The notes below the pieces were generated by a model that saw only the letters and a program-made list of their open reading frames with translations, did not search any database and was not told the DNA's origin. A DNA stretch of 64,000 nucleotides from an uncultured Duncaniella sp. (GTDB lineage: Bacteria > Bacteroidota > Bacteroidia > Bacteroidales > Muribaculaceae): positions 1 to 64,000 of the forward strand of contig CAJTMH010000002.1 in assembly GCA_910577255.1 (NCBI GenBank), written 5' to 3'. Of the stretch, positions 34,439 to 43,319 are shown one piece after another (position 1 is the first letter of the stretch; every line of letters starts with the position of its first letter). The position numbers and the translations under genes were made by a program.

Positions 34439-35199
34439 CACCCCCGATACCCTACAGCCACGAAATAGAACGCTTCCTGAGGCGTCACCACTATAATCAG
34501 ATAACACCGAAGGCAGCCCTCATCGATATGGACGGCACCCTCTATGACTCGATGAAAAATCACACCGCGTCATGGCACAGGCTTATGACCGAAGCCGGGA
34601 TAAAGTGTAGCCGCGAAGAGTTTTATCTCTATGAAGGACGCACCGGCGCATCGACCATCAATCATCTCATACAGCGTGAATGGGGGCGTGAAGCCACCGA
34701 AGAGGAGAAAGAGCGCCTCTATAAGATGAAGACCATCTATTTCAACCAGCTGCCGCCGGTGGAACCGATGGCAGGTGCAAGAGAAATGGTCGAGGTGTTC
34801 AAGCAGGTTGGCATCAAACGCGTGCTTGTGACGGGGTCGGGCCAAAACAGTCTGCTCAACCGCATAGCTACCGACTTTCCCGATCTGTTCGACGAAAAGC
34901 TCAGAGTGACGTCGCGCGACGTGACACACGGCAAACCGCATCCCGAACCGTTTATCCGCGCCATGCAGTTGGCCCACGTGACCCCATCACAGTCCATAGT
35001 GGTTGAAAATGCACCGCTCGGAATCGAGGCCGGCAACAAGGCCGGAGCTTTCACCATCGGTGTCACCACCGGACCGATTCCACGCGAGACGATGGAGGAG
35101 GCCGGCGCCGCCATCGTGTTTGACTCCATGCCAGAATTCGCAGCGTCCCTCCCTACCCTGCTGCTGTCGCTCCTGACAATATCTATAATCGAACCTTAA
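34435..35199 (+). CDS. HAD-superfamily hydrolase, beta-phosphoglucomutase-like
   Basis: 254 aa. HAD motif I is AALIDMDGTLYDS (nucleophile Asp plus Asp two further on), a helical cap follows (residues about 45-100), motif II is VLVTGSGQ, motif III the Lys in GKPHPEPF and motif IV VVENAPLGIEAG. This is the layout of phosphatases and mutases acting on sugar phosphates; the exact substrate is not evident. Start overlaps the AsmA-like stop as ATGA, so translation is probably coupled. aroB follows 39 bases later. Confidence 0.88.
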   Translation: MTPPIPYSHEIERFLRRHHYNQITPKAALIDMDGTLYDSMKNHTASWHRLMTEAGIKCSREEFYLYEGRTGASTINHLIQREWGREATEEEKERLYKMKTIYFNQLPPVEPMAGAREMVEVFKQVGIKRVLVTGSGQNSLLNRIATDFPDLFDEKLRVTSRDVTHGKPHPEPFIRAMQLAHVTPSQSIVVENAPLGIEAGNKAGAFTIGVTTGPIPRETMEEAGAAIVFDSMPEFAASLPTLLLSLLTISIIEP

Positions 35200-35238
35200 C
35201 TTACTGATTGAATATTTAACTTCAGTGCAAACTTATAA

Positions 35239-36291
35239 ATGACTATGCAGACAATTCTTTATACCAACGATGTGGCATCAGCCATAAAGAAGCTTGTGGA
35301 CGAACTGTCGCCGGTGAGTGTACATATAATCACCGACGAAAACGTAGAGCGCGATGTGCTCCCTCTGCTCAACCTCGACTATCCGCGCATCTGTGTGAAG
35401 GCAGGTGACGAGAATAAAAATCTCGAATCTCTGTCGCAGATATGGGCCGGGCTGATAGAGCAGAATGCCACCCGTCACTCGCTCGTGATCAACATCGGTG
35501 GTGGCGTAGTGACCGACATGGGCGGTTTTGCCGCCGCAACATTCAAACGCGGAATCCGGTTCATAAATGTTCCAACCACCCTGCTGTCGGCCGTCGATGC
35601 AGCCGTAGGTGGTAAAACAGGCATCAACTTCGAAGGTTTCAAAAACGAAATCGGGGCATTCGCTCCGGCCGACGCCGTCGTGATATCTACCATCCTATTC
35701 CAGTCATTGCCCCGCGAGGAGCTCCTTTCAGGTTACGCAGAGATGCTCAAGCACGGATTACTGTCATCGCGGGAAGCCTATACGGAACTTCTGGAATTCG
35801 ACATAGTTAATGCCGACATGCCATCGCTGCTACCACTTCTCGAAAAGAGTGTGAAAGTCAAGGAACACATTGTGGAAATCGACCCCAAGGAGAAAGGATT
35901 GCGCCGGGCTCTTAATCTCGGCCATACAGCCGGACACGCATTCGAGGGTATGGCGCTCAAACGCCACAGCCAGATGCCTCACGGATATGCCGTGGCCTAT
36001 GGGATGCTTGTGGAAATGATATTATCCCACCTTGCCGAAGGATATCCATCGCAGGAACTTTATCGCTATGCCGACTATCTGAAGGCGCATTCCTACGGTG
36101 CTCCCGCCATCTCCTGCGACGACTATGACGCACTGGTGGAATTCATGCGCCACGATAAGAAAAACGCCACACGCGACGCCATCAATTTCACGTTGCTTGC
36201 CGAACCGGGCACCCCCCTCATCGACCGCACCGCCTCAACCGAAGAAATAAAGGCCGCGTTGGATATATTCCGCGACCTTATGGGTATCTGA
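35239..36291 (+). CDS. aroB: 3-dehydroquinate synthase
   Basis: 350 aa NAD- and zinc-dependent enzyme making 3-dehydroquinate from DAHP, second step of the shikimate pathway. NAD loop INIGGGVVTDMGGFAAATFKRG, substrate loop PTTLLSAVDAAVGGKTGINF, and zinc ligands in GYAEMLKHG (Glu) and NLGHTAGHAFE and PHGYAVAYG (His) are all present. A second ATG two codons in is equally possible. Just past the stop, a 9-bp stem-loop AGGATATCA/TGATATCCT (36311-36332) overlaps the end of the convergent barrel gene and may help terminate. Confidence 0.95.
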   Translation: MTMQTILYTNDVASAIKKLVDELSPVSVHIITDENVERDVLPLLNLDYPRICVKAGDENKNLESLSQIWAGLIEQNATRHSLVINIGGGVVTDMGGFAAATFKRGIRFINVPTTLLSAVDAAVGGKTGINFEGFKNEIGAFAPADAVVISTILFQSLPREELLSGYAEMLKHGLLSSREAYTELLEFDIVNADMPSLLPLLEKSVKVKEHIVEIDPKEKGLRRALNLGHTAGHAFEGMALKRHSQMPHGYAVAYGMLVEMILSHLAEGYPSQELYRYADYLKAHSYGAPAISCDDYDALVEFMRHDKKNATRDAINFTLLAEPGTPLIDRTASTEEIKAALDIFRDLMGI

Positions 36292-36316
36292 CCCGGCTGA
36301 GTGGCTGAAGAGGATA

Positions 36317-37072
36317 TCAGAAGTGATATCCTACAGCAGCGAAAAAGTTGAAATTGTGGGCCGAGGGGCGCACTATGCCTGTGGATTTCGCCACATTCTT
36401 ACACCCGATGTTGGTATAGAGGCCCACAGATATTTTTTCATAAAAAGTGAGGCCGGTGCCTATATGAAGGCCCCAGTCGAATTTTTTATATGAATTGATA
36501 AACGCCTTGCTGTCATCATAGTAACCCGACTTATTATCAAGTTTAGAGGTTATGAGCTGCCCTATCTCATTGATTTTAGCATTGTAGACCGTCCAACGGC
36601 GTGAGCCGCCCATACCGAAACCGAGATATATACCACCGTCTACATTCCATTTCACGCGTGATGCAAGATTGAACGTGAACGAAGCATAGGCAGGAAGGTC
36701 AACGCTACGGTAACGGTCACGGATAAAGACATTCGACACATTGGTCGACCCCTCGTTGGTGGTCACCATATCCATTTTGCCGGCATTGCGCGTGTAATTC
36801 AGGCCAGTGCCGATTCCGAAGAAGTTAGTGATGTTGAACTTTACACCGAGGCCTATCCCATAGGCAAATCCCATGGTGGAGTTCATATCGCTTATCTCAG
36901 AATAGCAGCTCGCGTAATTGTTAGTCACATACGACCCTCCAAACAGAAGATGTGCGTCAATATCAATAAAATCGGAAGATTTGCCGTAGTCAATAAAATC
37001 AGGCCCGGCAGCCTTGGCGGAACCGGGTATAAGCAGCAGAATGGCCGCTATGGCAAGTAGATACTTTTTCAT
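36317..37072 (-). CDS. Outer-membrane beta-barrel protein
   Basis: 251 aa. A signal peptide (KKYLLAIAAILLLIPGSAKA) starts at the chosen ATG; an in-frame upstream start would add 11 unlikely residues. The rest alternates polar and hydrophobic residues in about eight strands (FGIGTGLNYTRNAG, VKWNVDGGIYLGFGMGG, WGLHIGTGLTFYEKISVGLY) and ends in the outer-membrane signal AVGYHF with terminal Phe. It resembles the porin-like/OmpA-barrel families of Bacteroidetes. Function unknown. Confidence 0.82.
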   Translation of the reverse strand: MKKYLLAIAAILLLIPGSAKAAGPDFIDYGKSSDFIDIDAHLLFGGSYVTNNYASCYSEISDMNSTMGFAYGIGLGVKFNITNFFGIGTGLNYTRNAGKMDMVTTNEGSTNVSNVFIRDRYRSVDLPAYASFTFNLASRVKWNVDGGIYLGFGMGGSRRWTVYNAKINEIGQLITSKLDNKSGYYDDSKAFINSYKKFDWGLHIGTGLTFYEKISVGLYTNIGCKNVAKSTGIVRPSAHNFNFFAAVGYHF

Positions 37073-37177
37073 TACTGTTGAAGAGTGGTATTGCGGTGTT
37101 TTCAAGTGTCAAAATTACATCAAAAAGGGCGTAAAACCAAAGAAAAAGATAAATTTAGACAAAAAGCGCCAAAAATG

Positions 37178-37208
37178 TTGCACAATTGAATAAAAATGTC
37201 TAATTTTG
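37178..37208 (+). promoter_or_regulatory. Promoter of tRNA-Arg
   Basis: TTG (37178-37180), 20 bases, TAATTTTG (37201-37208), 21 bases before the mature tRNA. Confidence 0.65.
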
Positions 37209-37229
37209 CATCACCAAAACGGAAACAAC

Positions 37230-37306
37230 GGCTCCTTAGCTCAACTGAATAGAGCATCTGACTACGGATCAGAAGGTTACAGGTTTGAATCCTGTAGGAG
37301 TCACCA
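37230..37306 (+). tRNA. tRNA-Arg (anticodon ACG)
   Basis: Complete cloverleaf: acceptor GGCTCCT/AGGAGTC (one G-T pair), D stem GCTC/GAGC, anticodon stem TCTGA/TCAGA with loop CTACGGA (ACG, read as ICG after deamination), variable AGGTT, T arm ACAGG-TTTGAAT-CCTGT, discriminator A and an encoded CCA end. Confidence 0.96.
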
Positions 37307-37309
37307 TCA

Positions 37310-37347
37310 AAATCCTTTCGGCCTTAAGCCGGAAGGATTTATTTTTT
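37310..37347 (+). terminator. Terminator after tRNA-Arg
   Basis: AAATCCTTTCGGC / GCCGGAAGGATTT stem (one G-T pair) followed by ATTTTTTC, four bases past the CCA. Confidence 0.85.
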
Positions 37348-37372
37348 CAGTCTTTTCGCTTCCAGCCGCCTA

Positions 37373-37441
37373 TCAGAAGTTGATGGCAAGAGAAGCCTGT
37401 ATATGGCGAGGACGCAAATAAGTAGTATAGGTAGTGGCTAT
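37373..37441 (-). pseudogene. C-terminal remnant of an outer-membrane barrel / TonB receptor gene
   Basis: On the minus strand 22 codons read IATTYTTYLRPRHIQASLAI-NF then TGA. The run of aromatic and polar residues and the final strand RHIQASLAINF with terminal Phe are what the last strands of Bacteroidetes TonB-dependent receptors look like. A TAA directly upstream (37442-37444) and no continuation beyond show that the rest of the gene is gone. Confidence 0.5.
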
Positions 37442-37455
37442 TTAATTAACATGCC

Positions 37456-37494
37456 GCATGAGTGTATCCGTCTACAGGAAGGATACACTCATGC
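37456..37494. terminator. Strong stem-loop, candidate terminator of the DUF1593 gene
   Basis: Perfect 14-bp stem GCATGAGTGTATCC / GGATACACTCATGC with an 11-base loop, 65 bases past the DUF1593 stop. Neither side has a clean T run, so it might instead protect RNA ends. Confidence 0.5.
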
Positions 37495-37558
37495 TCAATC
37501 CTAATAAGATTGTATAATACGAAATACGTGTTACATGATATGCCGGGTGGCGTTGCCG

Positions 37559-38851
37559 CTACTTTTTCAGCCAGTTCCAGCGGGTTTCCCAGTCGGCAAG
37601 GATGGCATCGCGCCATTTATCGGTGGTCCTATAGCCCTGCCAGTTGCCCTTGAAAAGCCGGGGATCGCTGCAATCGGTCCACCAGTTGGAGCCGACCTTG
37701 TAGCTGTCAGCGGTAATGGTTCCTGGCCACAAGGTGTCGACCACAATAGTACCTTCGAGGCCGTCAAGCTCACCGATGGCAGAACTGATTTTATAGTCGA
37801 GCACAGCCGGGGCCTTGGGTGCATATCTGACCACATATTCACCCCCGCCGGCATAGACTCCTTCCCAATCCTGTCTGTCGATATGGAGTGTGAAGCACGG
37901 AGAGCCTTCACTGACAATTCCCTCAGGGCCTTGCAGACGAAACTCAATCACGGAGTAGACGGCCACCGTGTCAGCCGAGGTGGTGACACGGTTGAAAACC
38001 GTACGCGGGCTAAAGTGCATTTTATCAAACCGGCCTCCCCAGGATTCGGATTCGGGATCGGCAGGGTCGCCATGCATCATGTAGAACAACGACGGACTGT
38101 CGCCCATCTTCACATTTCCATCATAGTATGACTTGAAATCAGCACCCAGGTATCCGGCTCCACTTATAACTTCGTCGTAATAACGGTTTTGGAAATGGGT
38201 AGTGACCTTATTGTCGCTGATAAAGCCTCGGTAGGAGGCATTGTTTTCTATCATCCAGAGGTCAGGGAAATTTTCCGCGATATAGGCATAGGCATTTGCT
38301 CCCCACTTTTTATTTGGCCCTCCGATCCAATAGACCCTTAGGGCCGGGAGGATGTCGGGGGCATCATGCAGGGCCTGCGCCACATCTTCGAGCGCACCCC
38401 ATACAAGCACGTAGAGCGGACGGTCATCAACCCGGCGCGCACACTCCACAATGGCGCGCGACCCTTCGGTGGGCTGGCTGAATCCCTGCCATGGGGCAGC
38501 ACTGTCGGCTCCCTGACGGCACAGCGATCTCAAAGAGTCGGGCGTGAGCAGAGCCGGGGCGTGGGCGTGCAAAAGCGGATAGTCTTTTTCATATATGTCA
38601 ATCATGCGCAGGATTTCCGATTTTGATCCATCACCAAAGGTAGGTGTGGAGACAAGAGCCTCTATATCAAAACAGTCGCTGTACATCATGAGATGGGCCA
38701 TCGACTGATTATCATCGGCGTCGGTGCCACCGATATCGGTGCTTATCAGAATCCTGTGTCGTTCAGGAACAGCGGCTCCGGCTGACATCATGGAGAGGAA
38801 CGAGCCGCAGAGAGCCAGCAGAGAAAGGAATGTGGAAATCTTAGTCTTCAT
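37559..38851 (-). CDS. DUF1593 (nucleoside-hydrolase-like) secreted protein
   Basis: 430 aa with signal peptide (ISTFLSLLALCGSFLSMMSAGAA). Residues 33-300 are nucleoside-hydrolase-like: RILISTDIGGTDADDNQS carries the Asp cluster that binds Ca2+ in inosine-uridine hydrolases, and YVLVWGALEDVAQAL and VYWIGGP resemble the later strands. A C-terminal beta-sandwich (about 310-425) follows, as in DUF1593 proteins annotated near carbohydrate loci. Probably a periplasmic glycosidase-like enzyme; substrate unknown. The remnant of a barrel gene just downstream suggests it once belonged to a larger uptake locus. Confidence 0.84.
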   Translation of the reverse strand: MKTKISTFLSLLALCGSFLSMMSAGAAVPERHRILISTDIGGTDADDNQSMAHLMMYSDCFDIEALVSTPTFGDGSKSEILRMIDIYEKDYPLLHAHAPALLTPDSLRSLCRQGADSAAPWQGFSQPTEGSRAIVECARRVDDRPLYVLVWGALEDVAQALHDAPDILPALRVYWIGGPNKKWGANAYAYIAENFPDLWMIENNASYRGFISDNKVTTHFQNRYYDEVISGAGYLGADFKSYYDGNVKMGDSPSLFYMMHGDPADPESESWGGRFDKMHFSPRTVFNRVTTSADTVAVYSVIEFRLQGPEGIVSEGSPCFTLHIDRQDWEGVYAGGGEYVVRYAPKAPAVLDYKISSAIGELDGLEGTIVVDTLWPGTITADSYKVGSNWWTDCSDPRLFKGNWQGYRTTDKWRDAILADWETRWNWLKK

Positions 38852-38903
38852 GGGTTTTCTTTAGTGATTTTCGAAATCGCCGGCCAAGGCGCCGAAAAAA
38901 CAA

Positions 38904-39860
38904 TCAGCGACGACGCTGGGCGCCGGAATGACGGAGGATGTGGGCCGCTCCGGCCAGACGCTGGAACGCACTGGCGCTATAATGCATTATCGGCTCCGCC
39001 AAAACAAGTATGACCACCGAGCCGAGAATGAATATGATGCCAAGGACTGCCCTCGGGGTCAGCACCTCGCCGAAAATGGCCACACCGAAAAGCAACCCGG
39101 TGATGGGTTCGAGTGCTCCGAGAATAGAGACGGCGACAGAACCGACACATTGGATGGCGATGGCAACAGTCATCAACGATACGATGGTGGGGACTACTGA
39201 AAGCCCTATGACGCAACTCCAGGCCAACCCATCGGATGGCACCGGCTGCAAGTCGGAGAAGAAATTAAGCCGCAAGGCAAACACTATGATGCCGAAAAGC
39301 AGTGAATAGAATGTCAATGCCGAGCCTGAAAGCCTGCGTAGACGGCTCTTGTTGATCATTATCATATAGACCGCGTAGGTGAGCGAGGATGCCATGACGA
39401 GCACTACCCCGATCGGGGTCACATGTGCTCCTTCGCCGGGATTGCACAGCAACGTAACTCCCATGAGCGACACCCCGATGGATATGAGGGTCACGGCAGA
39501 CGTCTTCTGCCTGAAAAATATCCACAGCAGGAGGGCCACAAACACCGGCTCCACAAAAAGCATGGTGGAGGCAAGACCAACGTCCATGTGATTATAGGCC
39601 TCGAATAGCAGCAATGACGAGAGGGCAAACATCACGCCGAGCCCTATCATCATCGGTATCTCACCCATGGTGAGCCTGAAACTCTCCTTGCGCAACCTCA
39701 TCACGAGGCCGAGAATCAATGTGGCAAAAGCATAACGGTAAAACAGCACTGAGGGTGCCTGCATCCCCATATCGTAGAGGGGAACGGCAAATAGAGGGTT
39801 GGTGCCATAGCTGATTGCCGCGATGGCCCCCAAGATATATCCTTTGGTCGTCGCTTTCAT
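38904..39860 (-). CDS. EamA/DMT family transporter
   Basis: 318 aa inner-membrane protein with ten predicted helices in two EamA repeats (about 10-140 and 150-290; SYGTNPLFAVPLY, VMFALSSLLLFEAYNHMDVGLASTMLFVEPVF, then SILGALEPITGLLFGVAIFGE with the typical ExxTG pattern). It exports or imports small metabolites; substrate not predictable. The ATG three codons inside an alternative TTG start is preferred. A basic tail (RHSGAQRRR) ends the protein. metX starts upstream on the same strand, 27 bases away, so both may share a transcript. Confidence 0.88.
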   Translation of the reverse strand: MKATTKGYILGAIAAISYGTNPLFAVPLYDMGMQAPSVLFYRYAFATLILGLVMRLRKESFRLTMGEIPMMIGLGVMFALSSLLLFEAYNHMDVGLASTMLFVEPVFVALLLWIFFRQKTSAVTLISIGVSLMGVTLLCNPGEGAHVTPIGVVLVMASSLTYAVYMIMINKSRLRRLSGSALTFYSLLFGIIVFALRLNFFSDLQPVPSDGLAWSCVIGLSVVPTIVSLMTVAIAIQCVGSVAVSILGALEPITGLLFGVAIFGEVLTPRAVLGIIFILGSVVILVLAEPIMHYSASAFQRLAGAAHILRHSGAQRRR

Positions 39861-39887
39861 TTTTCTCAACTTAACACTTGATGGGGG

Positions 39888-40898
39888 TTATTCCTTCATA
39901 AAGGGACGCATGAGCTCATTGAGCTGGTCATACTCGACAAGAAATCCGTCGTGGCCGAAAGGTGACTGGATCTCCCGGTAAACGGCACCGGGGATTTTCT
40001 CGCACAGCTCCTTCATCTCCTTCGGGGGAAAGACGATGTCAGTGGTCAGACCTATCACGAGGGTCTTGGCCTTGATGCGCTTAAGGGCCATCTCCATGCC
40101 GCCACGGCCTCGTCCCACGTCATGGGTGTCAAATGCGTTGAGAATCACATAGTAGGAATAGGCATCGAAACGACGGCATAATTTTTCTCCCTGATACTGC
40201 TGATAGCTGGCAGCACGGTGTATGTCAGGAAGCTCCTCAGTGTCCTTCTGCGTGAGGTTGTAACCATAGTACCCGCGATATGACAGCAGACCGATAGCTC
40301 GCGCGGCAGCCAGACCTTTGCGTCCGGCCTCGGGTGAACGTTGCCCGAAAGTGGCATCAGCCTCTATACACATGCGTTGGGTCTCATCGATGGCTATTGT
40401 CCAGGGTGTGGCGATAGCGTCGGTGGCCATGAGGACAAGCTTATCAAACCTGGCAGGCTCCATGACAGCCCACTCTATGGCCTGAAAGCCACCCACCGAA
40501 CATCCTACGAGCGACTGGATATGACCTATGCCGAGAGCATCGGCAAGCACACGGTGTGCGTTGACGATGTCGCGGATGGTATATCTCGGGAAATCACCAT
40601 AGTAGGGTTCACCGGTGAGGGGATTGTTATGGAGAGGGGATGTGGTGCCGTAGGGAGAGCCGAGGATATTGGCACATATCACAAAGTTGTCGGCCGGATC
40701 AAGAAACTTCCCCTCCTCCACGGTGTGGGGCCACCAGTCACGCACGTCACTGTTGCCAGTCAGAGCATGACACACCCATACGATATTGGTGTGGTCCTCG
40801 TTAAGCGTTCCGTAAGTATGGTAAGCTATATGTAACTCCGGAAGTTCCCCACCCAGCTCGAGTTTGAACGGATGCGGATGATGATAGTGATGAATCAT
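39888..40898 (-). CDS. metX: Homoserine O-acetyltransferase
   Basis: 336 aa alpha/beta-hydrolase-fold enzyme acetylating homoserine in methionine synthesis. Nucleophile elbow VGCSVGGFQAIEWA (family usually GGSMGG), then DKLVLMATDAIATPW, TDIVFPPKEM with catalytic Asp, and FGHDGFLVEYDQL with catalytic His. The N-terminal LELGGELPELHIAYHTYGT and WWPHTVEEGKFLDP stretches match the family. Succinyl versus acetyl specificity is not certain from motifs. The ATG starting MIHHYHHPH is chosen over a start five codons earlier. mtnN and luxS, also of the methyl cycle, are 3-5 kb away on the other strand. Confidence 0.92.
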   Translation of the reverse strand: MIHHYHHPHPFKLELGGELPELHIAYHTYGTLNEDHTNIVWVCHALTGNSDVRDWWPHTVEEGKFLDPADNFVICANILGSPYGTTSPLHNNPLTGEPYYGDFPRYTIRDIVNAHRVLADALGIGHIQSLVGCSVGGFQAIEWAVMEPARFDKLVLMATDAIATPWTIAIDETQRMCIEADATFGQRSPEAGRKGLAAARAIGLLSYRGYYGYNLTQKDTEELPDIHRAASYQQYQGEKLCRRFDAYSYYVILNAFDTHDVGRGRGGMEMALKRIKAKTLVIGLTTDIVFPPKEMKELCEKIPGAVYREIQSPFGHDGFLVEYDQLNELMRPFMKE

Positions 40899-40923
40899 TC
40901 GTAAGTTTTGCAATTGCGATGTG

Positions 40924-40931
40924 CAAAGTTA
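40924..40931 (-). promoter_or_regulatory. -7 box of metX
   Basis: TAACTTTG on the minus strand, 25 bases before the ATG. No SAM-responsive riboswitch is visible: the leader is too short. Confidence 0.45.
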
Positions 40932-40970
40932 CGCATTTTTCTTCACAATCCTATCCGGAGAGCGATGATA

Positions 40971-41927
40971 TTACATCATCACATTATATTTGTCGAGGAG
41001 CTTGAGCGGATGGTATGATTCCTTGGCATGGCGCAGCCCGGGATCGCCGACATCCTCCTGACGGTTGATATAGATGATTTCCGGATGACGGTTGGTCATC
41101 ATCTCGGCAAAGAGCTTATTGATAGTCTCCCCTGCCCCGGCCACATCATGGTTCATCTTCTCAATGTGGACATGCAGGGTGTCACCGATGACCTCACCGA
41201 TGGTGAAGGCCACGATTCCGTCGGAGGGCGTGGTGAGGACAGCCCCTTCGAAAGGATAGTGTTCGAGATTGTCGAGCACACGCATCACCTGCTCCCGCTC
41301 TATGTCGGCAAGGGCCGGCTTGGAAAGCGGCAGATGGGTAGCATGGAAAAATGCCTTGACAGCGGGAAGCATGTCGGTGGTGAGAGGCAGCAACCTGTAG
41401 TCGGGATTGTCGGCCATGAAGCGGTTGACATGATTGCGCTTCTTGCTCAGTTTTTTACCGGAGAGCGAGGCCAGAGCCTGTGCGTCGTAGAGGTAATCGC
41501 TCCAGTCATCAAGTTTATCGACTTTAACGGCACCGAGTGCGCGTAGCTTGTCGACATATTCCTCCGGGACAGCCGAGAACTGCAGAGACATATCGTTGGC
41601 ATTGCAGTAGTCACGCAAAACAGCAACCGACTCCTCGAGCCCCATCTTGCCGACAGGGAGCGAAAAAGCCGGTCGTGTAACGTCGTCCTCAGTGACACCT
41701 TTTATGAAAAGCGTGTCATTGAAAACGCAATATGAGTAGTCGAAATAGTCAATCCACATGTATGTTCCGCCTATCGAGAAGTCGCATGTCCTGCATCCCG
41801 ACTGCATTAGCATCGGGCGTATAATGTCCATGTCGGCGAGCGTGATGCGCTTGAAGCGGAGCTGTGAATCCCTCTTGCGGGTAATAGTTGAAACCACATA
41901 TCCCCGGGGTTGGCGAGGTGTTATCAT
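40971..41927 (-). CDS. DUF2156 (GNAT-like, LPG-lysyltransferase C-terminal domain) protein
   Basis: 318 aa soluble protein. Pattern of DUF2156: FKRITLADMDIIRPML, TCDFSIGGTYMWIDY, then KLDDWSDYLYDAQALASLSGKKLSKKRNHVNRF, the highly conserved basic loop, and late IYINRQEDVGDPGLRHAKESYHP. The fold is two GNAT domains, related to the catalytic part of MprF, but without the membrane half. An aminoacyl or acyl transfer role is inferred only. Confidence 0.88.
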   Translation of the reverse strand: MITPRQPRGYVVSTITRKRDSQLRFKRITLADMDIIRPMLMQSGCRTCDFSIGGTYMWIDYFDYSYCVFNDTLFIKGVTEDDVTRPAFSLPVGKMGLEESVAVLRDYCNANDMSLQFSAVPEEYVDKLRALGAVKVDKLDDWSDYLYDAQALASLSGKKLSKKRNHVNRFMADNPDYRLLPLTTDMLPAVKAFFHATHLPLSKPALADIEREQVMRVLDNLEHYPFEGAVLTTPSDGIVAFTIGEVIGDTLHVHIEKMNHDVAGAGETINKLFAEMMTNRHPEIIYINRQEDVGDPGLRHAKESYHPLKLLDKYNVMM

Positions 41928-41987
41928 AATATTCTGTTTTGTTCAATATGATAACGCCTGAAGCCCGAGGTGGGTTCAGCCAACTAT

Positions 41988-42866
41988 TTACTGGCGGCCA
42001 GAGGTGGCTACTTCGCGGTTGATCTTGGATACGAGACCCTGGAGCACCTTGCCCGGGCCGAGTTCCACGAATTCAGTAGCGCCGTCGGCCACCATGTTCT
42101 GCACGCTCTGGGTCCAACGCACGGGAGCTGTGAGCTGTGCCACGAGGTTAGCCTTGATTTCGGCAGGGTCAGTATGGGGTTTAGCGTCAACATTCTGGTA
42201 GACAGGAACCGAAGGAGTATGGAATTCGGTCTTCTCGATAGCGTCGGCGAGCTCTGCGCGGGCAGGCTCCATGCAGGGTGAGTGGAAGGCACCGCCAACT
42301 TTGAGACGCATGGCGCGTTTTGCACCGGCTTCTTTGAGCTTCTCGCATGCTGCATCAATGGCTTCTTCTTCGCCTGAAATCACAATCTGACCGGGGCAGT
42401 TGTAGTTGGCACATACCACCACACCGGGGATAGAAGCACATATCTCCTCAACCTTTTCATCGGGGAGAGCGATCACGGCAGCCATTGTAGAGGGTTTGAG
42501 TTCACATGCTTTCTGCATGGCAAGCGCACGTGCTGACACAAGACGCACACCATCCTCGAAGCTAAGGGCTCCGGCAGCAACAAGAGCCGAGAACTCACCG
42601 AGTGAATGGCCGGCCACCATAGCGGGGTCAAACTCTTCGCCGAGGGTCTTGGCCAGGATAACTGAATGGAGGAAGATGGCAGGCTGAGTGACCTTGGTCT
42701 GACGCAGATCCTCGTCAGTGCCTTCAAACATAAGATCGGTGATACGGAAGCCAAGAATCTCGTTGGCTTTCTCAAACATTTCCTTAGCCACAGGGTTGTT
42801 GTCATATAAATCCTTGCCCATTCCTACGAACTGGGCTCCCTGTCCGGGAAACACAAATGCTTTCAT
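41988..42866 (-). CDS. fabD: Malonyl-CoA:ACP transacylase
   Basis: 292 aa enzyme loading malonate on acyl carrier protein for fatty-acid synthesis. FVFPGQGAQFVGMG begins at residue 4, the nucleophile is in AGHSLGEFSALVAAG (Ser-His elbow), the Arg is in LVSARALAMQ, and the catalytic His in VGGAFHSPCM. A longer in-frame start would add 27 residues lacking conservation, so the ATG giving MKAFVFPGQG is used. tatA is transcribed divergently. Confidence 0.95.
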   Translation of the reverse strand: MKAFVFPGQGAQFVGMGKDLYDNNPVAKEMFEKANEILGFRITDLMFEGTDEDLRQTKVTQPAIFLHSVILAKTLGEEFDPAMVAGHSLGEFSALVAAGALSFEDGVRLVSARALAMQKACELKPSTMAAVIALPDEKVEEICASIPGVVVCANYNCPGQIVISGEEEAIDAACEKLKEAGAKRAMRLKVGGAFHSPCMEPARAELADAIEKTEFHTPSVPVYQNVDAKPHTDPAEIKANLVAQLTAPVRWTQSVQNMVADGATEFVELGPGKVLQGLVSKINREVATSGRQ

Positions 42867-42952
42867 GTCAATATTATAATTATAGTTTTGTAAATGTAAG
42901 AAGGAACGGAGAGATGTCCTATCGGATGAAAGCGCCGAGGCTTTCAAGGGTG

Positions 42953-42960
42953 CAAAGTTA
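42953..42960 (-). promoter_or_regulatory. -7 box of fabD
   Basis: TAACTTTG on the minus strand, 86 bases before the fabD ATG; faces away from the tatA box 44 bases to its right. Confidence 0.45.
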
Positions 42961-43003
42961 AGATTTTTTCGCCAAAATTCGTAAATATCTTGCAGAAAAT
43001 CAC

Positions 43004-43011
43004 TAACTTTG
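43004..43011 (+). promoter_or_regulatory. -7 box of tatA-tatC
   Basis: TAACTTTG on the plus strand, 50 bases before the chosen tatA ATG. Confidence 0.45.
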
Positions 43012-43061
43012 TGTCATTGTCCATAATATCGTCCAACTTACTTCTCCTCCAATATACACTT

Positions 43062-43301
43062 ATGATACCCTGCATATTTAATCTCGGCACCGGCGAAGTC
43101 ATCATCATCGTGGTGGTGATACTGCTGCTTTTCGGTGCAAAACGCATCCCTGAGCTGGCTCGTGGCCTTGGCAAAGGTGTACATTCCTTCAAGCAAGGGC
43201 TCAACGACGTAACCGACGAACTGCAAAAACCGGCCGACGGCAAACCGGCTCCCGGCTCTGAATCAGAAGCGGGAAAAGAGGACAACCAAGCAAACCGATA
43301 G
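43062..43301 (+). CDS. tatA: Twin-arginine translocase subunit TatA/TatE
   Basis: 79 aa pore-type subunit of the Tat system. Short membrane helix (IIIVVVILLLFG) followed at once by the amphipathic helix AKRIPELARGLGKGVHSFKQG, then an acidic, disordered tail. The Phe-Gly hinge is present. The frame extends upstream to a TTG, but the ATG at 43062 gives the right length and N-terminus. tatC follows after 18 bases. Confidence 0.93.
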   Translation: MIPCIFNLGTGEVIIIVVVILLLFGAKRIPELARGLGKGVHSFKQGLNDVTDELQKPADGKPAPGSESEAGKEDNQANR

Positions 43302-43319
43302 CCACCGGGAGGTGTAGCC

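Noticed and set aside
37535..38131. 198-codon open frame on the plus strand
   Set aside because: Antisense to the C-terminal half of the DUF1593 gene.
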